A DNA stretch of 9,509 nucleotides from Natronohydrobacter sp. (GTDB lineage Bacteria > Pseudomonadota > Alphaproteobacteria > Rhodobacterales > Rhodobacteraceae), in contig SKIM01000123.1 in assembly GCA_007116445.1 (NCBI GenBank), forward strand, positions 1-9,509. Reading direction: 5' to 3'. Within the stretch, counting starts at the first letter, position 1. Each line of letters begins with the position of its first letter. The notes beneath the pieces were generated by a model. It ran no database searches. It was given only the letters and a program-made list of their open reading frames with translations, and was not told where the DNA came from. The position numbers and the translations under genes are program-made. Positions 1 through 6,006 of the stretch are shown piece after piece.

Positions 1-19
1 CTGACAGAGCGCTGATGTG

Positions 20-688
20 ATGCCGCGCGCCAAACGCCTGCTGGATCTGGGGCTGCTGGCCCTGCTCGCACCAGTCCTTTTGCCTTTGCTCGGGACGCTT
101 GCGCTCGTGTCCTGGCTGCTGCAGGGGCGTCCGGTTTTCTATGGCGCGGAGCGGATGCGCAGTCCGCAGCAAGGCTTCATTCTGTGGAAGCTGCGCAGCA
201 TGCATGTTGTATCCGACGATCATGGCGTCTCGGGCGGCGATAAGGCCGCGCGGATCACGCCACTGGGACACCATCTGCGCCGGATGCGGCTGGATGAATT
301 GCCGCAGATGATCAATATCCTGCGCGGCGAGATCAGCTTTGTCGGGCCGCGCCCACCGCTGCGCAGCTATGTCGAGGCCTTCCCCGAGATCTACGACACT
401 GTGCTGGCCATGCCGCCTGGCGTGACGGGCCTGGCTTCGCTGGTCTATGCGGCGCATGAAACGCGCCTGCTCGCCCGATGCACAACCGCCTCTGAGACGG
501 ATGCGCTCTATCGGCGCGCCTGCATCCCGCGCAAGGCACGGCTTGACCTGATCTATCAGCGCCACCAGTCGCCAGGCTTCGATCTATGGCTGGTCGGCGT
601 GACCACCGCGCGCCTCATCGGACTGGCCTGTGGCCGCCGCCTGCCCCGCCCACCGCGCCTGACGCGACGCGGGCGGGGGAGCGTCTGA
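20..688 (+). CDS. Bacterial sugar transferase (polyprenyl-phosphate phosphoglycosyl transferase, PglC-like)
   Basis: This is a 222-residue monotopic phosphoglycosyl transferase. The family moves a sugar-1-phosphate from a UDP-sugar to undecaprenyl phosphate at the inner face of the cytoplasmic membrane, the first step in making exopolysaccharide, O-antigen or glycan. Visible signs: a lysine/arginine-led hydrophobic N-terminal helix (about residues 5-34), a GRPVFY stretch, the conserved WKLRSM segment (about 56-61), and RLDELPQ with the expected catalytic Asp92-Glu93 dyad. These are followed by the SFVGPRPPL motif (about 107-115) and a PGVTGLA segment. Its length matches the short, catalytic-domain-only members, so it lacks the extra membrane domain of WbaP. 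The last ~18 residues are an arginine- and proline-rich basic tail. GTG at 17 or ATG at 20 could start it; an in-frame TGA at 2-4 limits extension. The ATG shares its A with a TGA (18-20) in another frame, which suggests translational coupling to a gene left of the window. The exact sugar cannot be read from sequence. Confidence 0.92.
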   Translation: MPRAKRLLDLGLLALLAPVLLPLLGTLALVSWLLQGRPVFYGAERMRSPQQGFILWKLRSMHVVSDDHGVSGGDKAARITPLGHHLRRMRLDELPQMINILRGEISFVGPRPPLRSYVEAFPEIYDTVLAMPPGVTGLASLVYAAHETRLLARCTTASETDALYRRACIPRKARLDLIYQRHQSPGFDLWLVGVTTARLIGLACGRRLPRPPRLTRRGRGSV

Positions 689-691
689 CCC

Positions 692-731
692 CGCGCCCGG
701 ATGAGACGATCCGGCGCGTGCGCCCCGGATC
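692..731. terminator. GC-rich inverted repeats between convergent genes, possible terminator
   Basis: Just after the sugar transferase stop codon, an 11-base arm (692-702) can pair with 709-718 around a six-base loop, with one bulged C. A second, overlapping repeat pairs GATCCGG (708-714) with CCGGATC (725-731). Neither is followed by a T-run on the + strand, so this is at best a weak or Rho-assisted terminator. Its place between two convergent stop codons supports a termination role. Confidence 0.35.
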
Positions 732-744
732 TGTCCGCCATCGT

Positions 745-772
745 GAAACGAAACTCAGCGCGGTTCGCTGAG
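745..772 (-). terminator. Intrinsic terminator of the BCCT transporter gene
   Basis: On the - strand CTCAGCG (772-766) pairs perfectly with CGCTGAG (760-754) around a five-base loop, and is followed directly by TTTCGTTTC (753-745). This is a normal Rho-independent layout. The TGA stop codon (757-755) lies inside the 3' arm, so the gene's coding end and its terminator overlap. Confidence 0.7.
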
Positions 773-2434
773 CAACCCCTTGACCAGTGCGACACAGCCG
801 ATGAGCAGAACAATCGCAAAGGGCAGACCGGTCGACACTGCGGCAGCCTGCAGGGCGAGCAGCCCACCACCGATCAACAGTGTCGCCGCCACCAGCCCTT
901 CGAAGATCACCCAGAACACGCGCTGGCTGACCGGAGCATTGATCTTGCCGCCTGCCGTGATCGTATCGATCACCAGCGAGCCGGAATCCGATGAGGTGAC
1001 GAAGAACACGATCACCAGAATGATCCCGATGACCGAGGTGACGGCCGCCAGCGGCAGCTCCGACAGCATCCCGAAGAGCGACAACTCCGGTACATAATCA
1101 GCCACGACAAAGCCGAACACGGCACTCTCCGTCAGCTGATTGATCAGCTGGTCGATTGCCGTCCCGCCAAATGCGGTCATCCAGATCGCCGAGACAATGG
1201 TCGGGATAAGCAGGACACAGGTGATGAATTCGCGCACGGTGCGCCCCCGGCTGACACGGGCAATGAACATGCCGACAAAGGGTGACCAACTGATCCACCA
1301 CGCCCAGTAAAAGGCAGTCCAGCCCTGCCGGTAGCCATCATCATCGCGCCCCACGGGGTTGGACAAAGCAAGTATGTCCGTGAAATAGGCGCCCAGATTG
1401 CCAAAAAACTGCGACACCAGGGTAAGCGTCGGGCCAACGAGGATCACGAAAGTCATCAGGATGACGGCCAGCACCATATTGATCTCGGACAGCACCTTGA
1501 CCCCACCGTCAAGCCCACGCAGGACCGAGATGAGCGCAAGCCCCGTGATCGCTGCGATCAGGATCACCGAGAAGGTCACAGTGTCATTGATCCCGTCAAT
1601 GCCGAAGACAAACCCGATCCCCGCCGCAGCCTGCTGTGCGCCAAAGCCCAGCGAGGTGGCCAGTCCGAAAAGCGTGGCAAACACTGCTAGCGTGTCGATG
1701 ATATGGCCCGGCCAGCCCCAGACGCGCTCGCCAAGAATGGGGTAGAAGATCGACCGCACCGTAAGCGGCAGGCCCTTGTTATAGGCGAAAAGCGCAAGGC
1801 TCAGCGCGACCACGGCATAGATCGCCCAGGGGTGCAGGCCCCAATGATAAATCGTGGCAGCCATGGCGGTCAGGCGCGCAGCCTCGACGGTCGCAGGGTC
1901 CATCAGCGCACCATCGACAAGACCGATATCGCGCGACAATGGCTGATCTCCCCAGGGGGTGGCAAAGTAATATGCGGGCTCCAGAACACCGAAAAACATC
2001 AGCCCGATGCCCATGCCCGCAGCAAAGAGCATCGCGAACCAACCGGCATAGCTGTAATCCGGGGTTGCCTCTGCCCCGCCGATCCGAACCTTGCCAAGCG
2101 GCGAGATCAGGATGCCCAGACAGACCAGCACGAAAATATTGCCGGCCATCAGAAAGAACCAGTCGAAGCTCGATGTGAGGAAGGCCCGCATATCGCCAAG
2201 CGCCGGGCCGACACTGTCCTGGAAGGCCAGCGTGATGATCACGAAGGCGATGACCACAAGCCCGGAAATGGCGAAAACCGGGTTATGGATATCCAACCCG
2301 AAGGGCCCAATCCGCGGGGTGATATTGTCCTGGCCAATCTCGTAATCCGTCTCAATCAACTCGGACGCGCCTTCAGGCTCTGGCAGCGCCTCCTGCACCG
2401 CCTCTGCACTGGCGTCATTGTCGGTATTTGACAT
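755..2434 (-). CDS. BCCT family transporter (betaine/choline/carnitine type)
   Basis: This is a 559-residue secondary transporter of the betaine-choline-carnitine family, an inner-membrane carrier for quaternary-ammonium or sulfonium compounds such as glycine betaine, choline or DMSP, usually for osmoprotection or catabolism. Family marks: the glycine-rich substrate helix GMGIGLMFFGVLEP (residues 140-153), and the signature YWAWWISWSPFVGMFIARVSRG (split here as 376-388 and 389-397) with the tryptophan cluster that forms the aromatic substrate box. A TSSDSGS stretch (480-486) matches the Na+-site region of BetP. About 12 hydrophobic segments follow an acidic cytoplasmic N-terminus of about 45 residues; there is no long C-terminal sensor tail. 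The frame stays open to 2641, but the start is set at 2434 by a strong GGGAGG ribosome site seven or eight bases upstream; the preceding 69 codons read as an unlikely leader. It faces away from the 2774 gene. The substrate and ion coupling are inferred from the family only. Confidence 0.95.
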   Translation of the reverse strand: MSNTDNDASAEAVQEALPEPEGASELIETDYEIGQDNITPRIGPFGLDIHNPVFAISGLVVIAFVIITLAFQDSVGPALGDMRAFLTSSFDWFFLMAGNIFVLVCLGILISPLGKVRIGGAEATPDYSYAGWFAMLFAAGMGIGLMFFGVLEPAYYFATPWGDQPLSRDIGLVDGALMDPATVEAARLTAMAATIYHWGLHPWAIYAVVALSLALFAYNKGLPLTVRSIFYPILGERVWGWPGHIIDTLAVFATLFGLATSLGFGAQQAAAGIGFVFGIDGINDTVTFSVILIAAITGLALISVLRGLDGGVKVLSEINMVLAVILMTFVILVGPTLTLVSQFFGNLGAYFTDILALSNPVGRDDDGYRQGWTAFYWAWWISWSPFVGMFIARVSRGRTVREFITCVLLIPTIVSAIWMTAFGGTAIDQLINQLTESAVFGFVVADYVPELSLFGMLSELPLAAVTSVIGIILVIVFFVTSSDSGSLVIDTITAGGKINAPVSQRVFWVIFEGLVAATLLIGGGLLALQAAAVSTGLPFAIVLLIGCVALVKGLLSEPR

Positions 2435-2460
2435 GCGTTCCTCCCTTCTTTCTTTTTCGC

Positions 2461-2492
2461 TGCGTCCGCGCCCTTGGAAGGGGCCGGACGCA
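2461..2492 (-). promoter_or_regulatory. Stem-loop in the 5' leader of the BCCT transporter mRNA
   Basis: TGCGTCCG (2461-2468) and CGGACGCA (2485-2492) are perfect inverted repeats. Inside them GCCCTT (2470-2475) pairs with AGGGGC (2479-2484) with one G-U wobble, leaving a three-base loop and one bulged base. The hairpin ends 26 bases before the start codon and leaves the AAGGGAGGA ribosome site single-stranded. It could stabilise the mRNA, act as an attenuator or be a protein site. There is no T-run after it on the - strand, so it is not a simple intrinsic terminator. Confidence 0.5.
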
Positions 2493-2557
2493 TCTTTGCC
2501 CTGGCGCGGGCCAGCAATGATCAGGTCTTCGAAAAGCGCGGCGACGCTAACATGATC

Positions 2558-2600
2558 CCTGCGCAGGAAAACACCCCATGAAGGCAGGAAATTTACCTGC
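2558..2600. promoter_or_regulatory. Cluster of GCAGG/CCTGC half-sites, candidate operator
   Basis: A perfect 10-bp palindrome CCTGCGCAGG (2558-2567) lies next to GCAGG-N7-CCTGC (2584-2600). The two copies of GCAGGAAA start exactly 21 bp apart (2563 and 2584), about two turns of the helix, which suits cooperative repressor or activator binding. The cluster lies about 125-165 bases before the BCCT start codon. The regulator is unknown. Confidence 0.35.
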
Positions 2601-2773
2601 GGCTGTCCTGATGCAAGGCCGCGGCGGTGATGGCTGCCCATACCCGGCCGCGAGATGCATCATCTGTCGACAGAAGAGCCGGATCATGCGATAGTTCCGC
2701 CCGTGGGTGATGGAGCATCAGCGCCGTCGTGACTCATTCGCGTTGCAAAGGCGCCTGCACCATGGAGGGCAGC

Positions 2774-3076
2774 ATGCTACTGGAACGAACGATCCGTCAG
2801 CTTGATATCGGCCAAGTCTCGCCCAAGCGCGCGCTTGAGCTGGGCCAACTGGGGTATCTCCAGTGGCTTGGCGGGGTTCCGGGCAATGCAGGCTATGCAG
2901 CTGCAGCGATGGCCGCCCATGCCGAAGCATCGCGCTATCGTCACAATTCGCCCGCTGTGGCCGTCTTCTGCGATCTGCTGATCACATCGGCCCGCGCGCC
3001 ACTGGCACCAATGTCCCTGTCGCTCGTGCCACGCCAACGCCGCGGTGGCACTGCGTCGCGACGCGCGAAACCCTGA
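2774..3076 (+). CDS. Hypothetical protein, 100 residues
   Basis: This small soluble-looking protein has no domain I can name. The N-terminal part (residues 1-35) is a charged, leucine-rich segment with an RALELGQLGYLQWLGGVPG core. The middle is alanine-rich (GYAAAAMAAHAEA, about 42-54), followed by SPAVAVFCDLL (about 60-70), and the last 18 residues form a basic arginine/lysine tail. The ATG at 2774 is chosen because GGAGGG (2764-2769) sits four to five bases before it; the frame is open to 2729, and an ATG at 2762 has no such site. There is no signal peptide or membrane helix. It reads like the conserved short hypothetical proteins seen in Rhodobacterales genomes, but that is memory, not a search. 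It may share a transcript with the microprotein gene 72 bases downstream. Confidence 0.65.
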   Translation: MLLERTIRQLDIGQVSPKRALELGQLGYLQWLGGVPGNAGYAAAAMAAHAEASRYRHNSPAVAVFCDLLITSARAPLAPMSLSLVPRQRRGGTASRRAKP

Positions 3077-3148
3077 TCAGAAAGCGCGACAGCGCTGGAA
3101 CCGAATGACGGGCAGAAGGTTACATCCCGAATAGAAAGGATGTGCAAA

Positions 3149-3223
3149 ATGCCAATCATTCTCTGGTTCCTGGGTGTTCCTCTGTCAGCGGTGCTTGTCC
3201 TGATGCTCTTCGGTGTCATCTGA
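3149..3223 (+). CDS. Hydrophobic microprotein, 24 residues, single membrane helix
   Basis: A 25-codon reading frame encodes MPIILWFLGVPLSAVLVLML followed by FGVI, almost entirely hydrophobic and long enough for exactly one membrane helix with a mid-helix proline. A purine-rich AAAGGA (3135-3140) is eight bases before the ATG. An in-frame ATG at 3140 would add MCK but would leave no spacing from the ribosome site. The pattern, an ILWxLGxPL start with a leucine-rich rest, resembles tiny membrane proteins common in proteobacteria, whose roles are mostly unknown. A hairpin terminator 54 bases after the stop supports a real transcript. The function is unknown, and the small size alone makes chance occurrence possible. 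Confidence 0.55.
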   Translation: MPIILWFLGVPLSAVLVLMLFGVI

Positions 3224-3276
3224 TTGCGGACATCGTGTCGGACAGTGCGCCGCAACCCAGTGCAAAACGAATATGC

Positions 3277-3310
3277 AAAGCCCCTGCCGGACCGGTCAGG
3301 GGCTTTGTTT
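3277..3310 (+). terminator. Intrinsic terminator, probably bidirectional
   Basis: AAAGCCCCTG (3277-3286) and CAGGGGCTTT (3297-3306) form a perfect 10-bp stem around a 10-base loop. On the + strand it runs into GTTT, ending the 2774-3223 unit. On the - strand it lies 37 bases after the acuI stop codon and also ends in CTTT, so it can serve acuI as well. Confidence 0.8.
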
Positions 3311-3343
3311 CCTCATGGCGTAAACAAAAAGCGCGCTGCACTC

Positions 3344-4336
3344 TCAGGCATTGACATCAACGACGATACGCCCCTGAACCTGTCCGGCCAGAATATCCGC
3401 ACCCAGTTTCGGCAGGTCGGCAAGTGTGGCGGGACGACTCATCGATTCAAGCTTGTCTATCGGCAAATCGCGCGCGATCCGCTCCCAGGCCTGAACGCGG
3501 TTCTCATAGGGCTGCAGGACAGAATCGATCCCCAGCAGATTGACGCCCCGCAGCAGAAACGGGATCACTGTTGCAGGCAGCGTAGCCCCCCCCGCCAGCC
3601 CGACAGCCGCGACAGACGTGCCATATTTCATTTGGCCCAGAAGCCGCGCCAACATCGCGCCGCCGACTGCATCCACACAACCCGCCCAGATTTCGGATTC
3701 GAGCGGCCGCTTGACTGTCTCGTTGATCATGTCGCGCGGCACGATCTGGCTGGCCCCGAGGTCGCGCAGATAGGCCTCCGTCTCTGGCCGTCCGGTCACG
3801 GCGGCAACCTCATGGCCGAGCTGCGCCAGCAGCGCCACCGCGACAGATCCCACCCCGCCCGCAGCGCCTGTGACCAGAACCGGCCCATCCCCGGGGCGCA
3901 GGTGATGCGCTTCCAAGGCCATGACCGCCAGCATCGCCGTGAAGCCTGCTGTGCCCACGGCCATGGCCTGTCTCGTGCTCAGGCCGTCGGGCAGTGGCAC
4001 CAACCAATCGGCCTTGACGCGGGCTTTCTGCGCATATCCGCCCCAATGGGATTCGCCGACGCGCCAACCGGTCAGAACGACACGGTCGCCTGGTGCATAG
4101 CGCGGATCGTACGAAGACTCGACCGTGCCAGCGAAATCGATGCCCGGCACATGCGGGTAGTTCCGCACCAATCCGCCACCAGGCCCGATGCACAGCCCGT
4201 CCTTGTAATTCACAGTGGAATACTCGACCGCGACCGTCACGTCGCCTGCTGGCAACTGATCGTCCTGCAATGCGGTCACACTGGCATGCGTCTTGCCAGC
4301 ATCATCTTTCTCGACCAATAAAGCGTTGAAGGCCAT
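3344..4336 (-). CDS. acuI: Acryloyl-CoA reductase (NADPH), AcuI/YhdH family
   Basis: This 330-residue medium-chain reductase of the zinc-free quinone-oxidoreductase type reduces acryloyl-CoA to propanoyl-CoA with NADPH in the cytoplasm. It removes the toxic, electrophilic intermediate of DMSP/acrylate breakdown and of 3-hydroxypropionate assimilation. Visible AcuI marks: YSTVNYKDGL (39-48), HVPGIDFAGTV (62-72), a GDRVVLTGWRVGESHWGGYA block (split around 83-102), the nucleotide-binding VTGAAGGVGSVAV (155-167), and a TGRP turn (181-184) typical of NADPH selectivity. The length equals that of known AcuI proteins. The ATG at 4336 is preferred over the frame-open ATG at 4375: GGGAG lies six bases before it and the protein then begins with the family's MAFNALLVEK-like start. 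No DMSP lyase or acuR-like regulator is next to it. The upstream neighbour on the same strand is tRNA-Gly. Confidence 0.93.
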   Translation of the reverse strand: MAFNALLVEKDDAGKTHASVTALQDDQLPAGDVTVAVEYSTVNYKDGLCIGPGGGLVRNYPHVPGIDFAGTVESSYDPRYAPGDRVVLTGWRVGESHWGGYAQKARVKADWLVPLPDGLSTRQAMAVGTAGFTAMLAVMALEAHHLRPGDGPVLVTGAAGGVGSVAVALLAQLGHEVAAVTGRPETEAYLRDLGASQIVPRDMINETVKRPLESEIWAGCVDAVGGAMLARLLGQMKYGTSVAAVGLAGGATLPATVIPFLLRGVNLLGIDSVLQPYENRVQAWERIARDLPIDKLESMSRPATLADLPKLGADILAGQVQGRIVVDVNA

Positions 4337-4441
4337 CGCATACTCCCTGTTTTCCTGCGCCAGACTGTCGGCCAAGACCTAGCAGGCGCCAGCATCAGTG
4401 ACAAATCCCTTCTCTGCTCAAGTCAGTCGCACGCATCGGGC

Positions 4442-4462
4442 TGATCTGGCCCTGCCAGATCA
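4442..4462. promoter_or_regulatory. Perfect 9-bp inverted repeat between tRNA-Gly and acuI
   Basis: TGATCTGGC (4442-4450) and GCCAGATCA (4454-4462) flank a three-base CCT. The site lies 35 bases after the tRNA 3' end and 105 bases before the acuI start. On the - strand no T-run follows, so a standard terminator for the tRNA is doubtful. The 21-bp symmetric form is equally like an operator of a dimeric regulator for acuI. I cannot decide between them. Confidence 0.45.
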
Positions 4463-4496
4463 CCACAGGAAGATATCGCTCTGAAATTGCAAGATT

Positions 4497-4570
4497 TGGA
4501 GCGGGCAGCGGGAATCGAACCCGCACCAAGAGCTTGGAAGGCTCGTGTGATACCATTTCACCATGCCCGC
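4497..4570 (-). tRNA. tRNA-Gly (anticodon UCC)
   Basis: Read on the - strand, the cloverleaf has a perfect seven-pair acceptor stem (GCGGGCA with TGCCCGC), a four-pair D-stem GTGA/TCAC, and an anticodon loop CTTCCAA giving UCC. The T-arm is GCGGG-TTCGATT-CCCGC, followed by discriminator T and an encoded CCA (4499-4497). The body is 71 bases without CCA. It is very close to E. coli tRNA-Gly(UCC). The outermost anticodon-stem pair (C27, U43) is a mismatch. It lies 34 bases after the MFS gene on the same strand, so it may be made from a read-through transcript. No integrase or att-like duplication is seen. Confidence 0.97.
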
Positions 4571-4591
4571 GCTGCTGCTGAGCTATCCCAA

Positions 4592-4619
4592 GCGCCCCTT
4601 CCGGTCAAGGGGTCAGCGC
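4592..4619 (-). terminator. Hairpin over the MFS stop codon, possible weak terminator
   Basis: CCCCTT (4595-4600) pairs with AAGGGG (4607-4612), with three more pairs outside a small bulge (4592-4594 with 4617-4619). It spans the stop codon of the MFS gene (4607-4605) and precedes tRNA-Gly. There is no T-run after it on the - strand, so it may instead mark a processing point between mRNA and tRNA. Confidence 0.3.
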
Positions 4620-5795
4620 GATCCGGCGGGGCAGGAAGACAGTCAGCACGCCCAGCGCGGGCAGGAAGGCGCAGGCCTGATAGACCCAGCCTATGCCCCG
4701 CAGATCCGCTATGACCCCCAAGAGTGCCGCCGCGATCCCCCCCATGCCGAAGGCAAAGCCGAAGAAGATCCCTGCAACCAGCCCGATCCGCCCCGGCAAA
4801 AGCATCTGCGCATAGACGACAATCGCGGGAAAGGCCGATGCGATGATCACCCCGATGACGACCGACACGATCCCGGTCGCCACCAGCCCAAGATGCGGCA
4901 ACAGCAGCGTGAATGGCAACACGCCGAGAATCGAGATCCAGATCACCACCAACGGCCCGAAACGGTCCCCGATCAGCCCACCCAACATGACCCCGGCGGC
5001 AGTTGCGGCCAGAAAGAGGAACAGCATCTGTTGCGCAGGCACAATGCCAAGGTCAAAGCGGCCTATCAGAAAGAAAGTGTAGTAGCTAGAAATACTTGCG
5101 GTGTAGGCGTTCTTGGAGAAAGTCAGGATCGCAAGGATCACGATCGCCCAGACCACCTGCTCCCGGGACAGGCCGTGAACGGCGCGTTCCCGCGGACGGG
5201 CTGCATTTGCGCGTGCGAGGGCGCCATACCACAGCCCCACGCGGTTCAGGATCACCACGCCCAGAAGCGCAAGGATGGCGAAAAGCGCAACGCTCGGGCG
5301 CCCCAATGGCACCACGATGAACGCCGCCAGCAGCGGCCCCAGTGCCGAGCCGAAATTGCCGCCGACCTGAAACAGCGATTGCGCCGTGCCGAACTTTCCG
5401 CCCGAAGCCAGCCGCGCCACGCGACTCGAGTCGGGGTGGAACACCGCCGAGCCGATGCCGATGAGCATCGCGCCGGTCAGAAGCGCGGCATAGCTCGTCG
5501 CAGACGCCAGCAACACCAGCCCGCAAATCGTGGCCGCCATCCCGACAGGCAGGGATTGCGGCAGGGGTTTGCGATCCGTGACCAGCCCGACCACTGGCTG
5601 GAGCAATGACGCCGTGACCTGGAACGCAAAGGTCATCAGGCCGATCTGCCAGAAGCTGAGATCGAACTCCATCGCCAGAAGCGGATAGAGCGCGGCCAGA
5701 AGGCTCTGCATGATGTCATTGATCATGTGGCACAGGCTGATGGCGATCAGCACGATCCAGCTTGTTCGACTTGCCTGCAAGGCACTGGTGACCAT
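4605..5795 (-). CDS. MFS exporter, fosmidomycin-resistance (Fsr) type
   Basis: This 396-residue major-facilitator inner-membrane protein has about 12 hydrophobic helices. Several stretches match the Fsr subfamily, whose E. coli member exports fosmidomycin. These are LCHMINDIMQSLLAALYPLL (21-40), an LSFWQIGL helix followed by TASLLQPVVG (46-53 and 61-70), the motif-A-like LVTDRKPLPQSLPVG (71-85), and the FHPDSSRVARLASGG block (119-133) followed by AQSLFQVGGNFG (138-149). A basic loop (about 195-212) links the two halves. The start at 5795 is chosen because AAGGG lies eight bases upstream and the protein then begins close to the first helix; the open frame to 5867 has no such site. The natural substrate is unknown: Fsr-type proteins are often named from homology and may export other phosphonates or small metabolites. 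It stands alone, with a hairpin-rich gap on its upstream side. Confidence 0.88.
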   Translation of the reverse strand: MVTSALQASRTSWIVLIAISLCHMINDIMQSLLAALYPLLAMEFDLSFWQIGLMTFAFQVTASLLQPVVGLVTDRKPLPQSLPVGMAATICGLVLLASATSYAALLTGAMLIGIGSAVFHPDSSRVARLASGGKFGTAQSLFQVGGNFGSALGPLLAAFIVVPLGRPSVALFAILALLGVVILNRVGLWYGALARANAARPRERAVHGLSREQVVWAIVILAILTFSKNAYTASISSYYTFFLIGRFDLGIVPAQQMLFLFLAATAAGVMLGGLIGDRFGPLVVIWISILGVLPFTLLLPHLGLVATGIVSVVIGVIIASAFPAIVVYAQMLLPGRIGLVAGIFFGFAFGMGGIAAALLGVIADLRGIGWVYQACAFLPALGVLTVFLPRRIALTP

Positions 5796-5885
5796 GGCCA
5801 GACCCTTCACATGTTCACAAAGGCCAATGCGGTATTCGTCCAGAAAATGCAAGCCTGCGGGGGACAATGATCCTTGCGAAAACCA

Positions 5886-5965
5886 CGCATGCTCGACAGG
5901 TCATGCGAAAGGGCCCGACGCAGGGCGAATTCCGCGCGGCAGCAAGACCGTTGGCTTGCCGCCGC
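5886..5965 (-). terminator. Two hairpins after the secretion operon, candidate termination region
   Basis: In the 211-base gap between the adaptor gene and the MFS gene, an 11-base repeat (5936-5946 with 5955-5965, one mismatch, eight-base loop) is followed on the - strand by a CGCATG/CATGCG repeat (5902-5907 with 5886-5891) and then TGGTTTTCG. The second has a modest T-run. Together they probably end the type I secretion transcript. I see no gene in this gap. Confidence 0.4.
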
Positions 5966-6006
5966 TCAAGCGACAGGGGGGGCGCCGCGCGTTCACTCCT
6001 TGCAGC

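Larger units (their letters stand above)
2435..2773. other. Divergent intergenic region between the BCCT transporter and the unknown small protein
   Basis: About 340 bases hold no convincing gene. On the BCCT side are a purine-rich ribosome-binding tract (2435-2457), a strong hairpin (2461-2492) and a cluster of GCAGG/CCTGC half-sites (2558-2600), each listed separately. No convincing sigma-70 promoter with good spacing was found in either direction; promoters for both genes must lie here but I cannot place them. Confidence 0.6.

Noticed and set aside
1703..2431. Long + strand open frame opposite the BCCT gene
   Set aside because: Its product is rich in Arg, His, Gln and Pro with no domain, a shadow of the GC-rich gene on the other strand. 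The same applies to + frames at 3224-4321, 4563-5609, 5710-6873 and 7311-8456.
2435..2641. Extension of the BCCT frame by 69 residues upstream
   Set aside because: It would pass through the strong ribosome site and the leader hairpin, and the added residues (charged, low complexity near the junction) do not resemble the family N-terminus.
3224..3276. Possible small RNA from the microprotein 3' region (TTGCGG/CCGCAA repeat with an inner TGTC/GACA)
   Set aside because: The outer stem is only six pairs with unpaired internal loops and no clear promoter; it is more simply the 3' untranslated part before the terminator.
4497..4570. tRNA-Gly as an integration site for a genomic island
   Set aside because: No integrase gene, no duplicated tRNA 3' end and no change in gene character on either side within the window.
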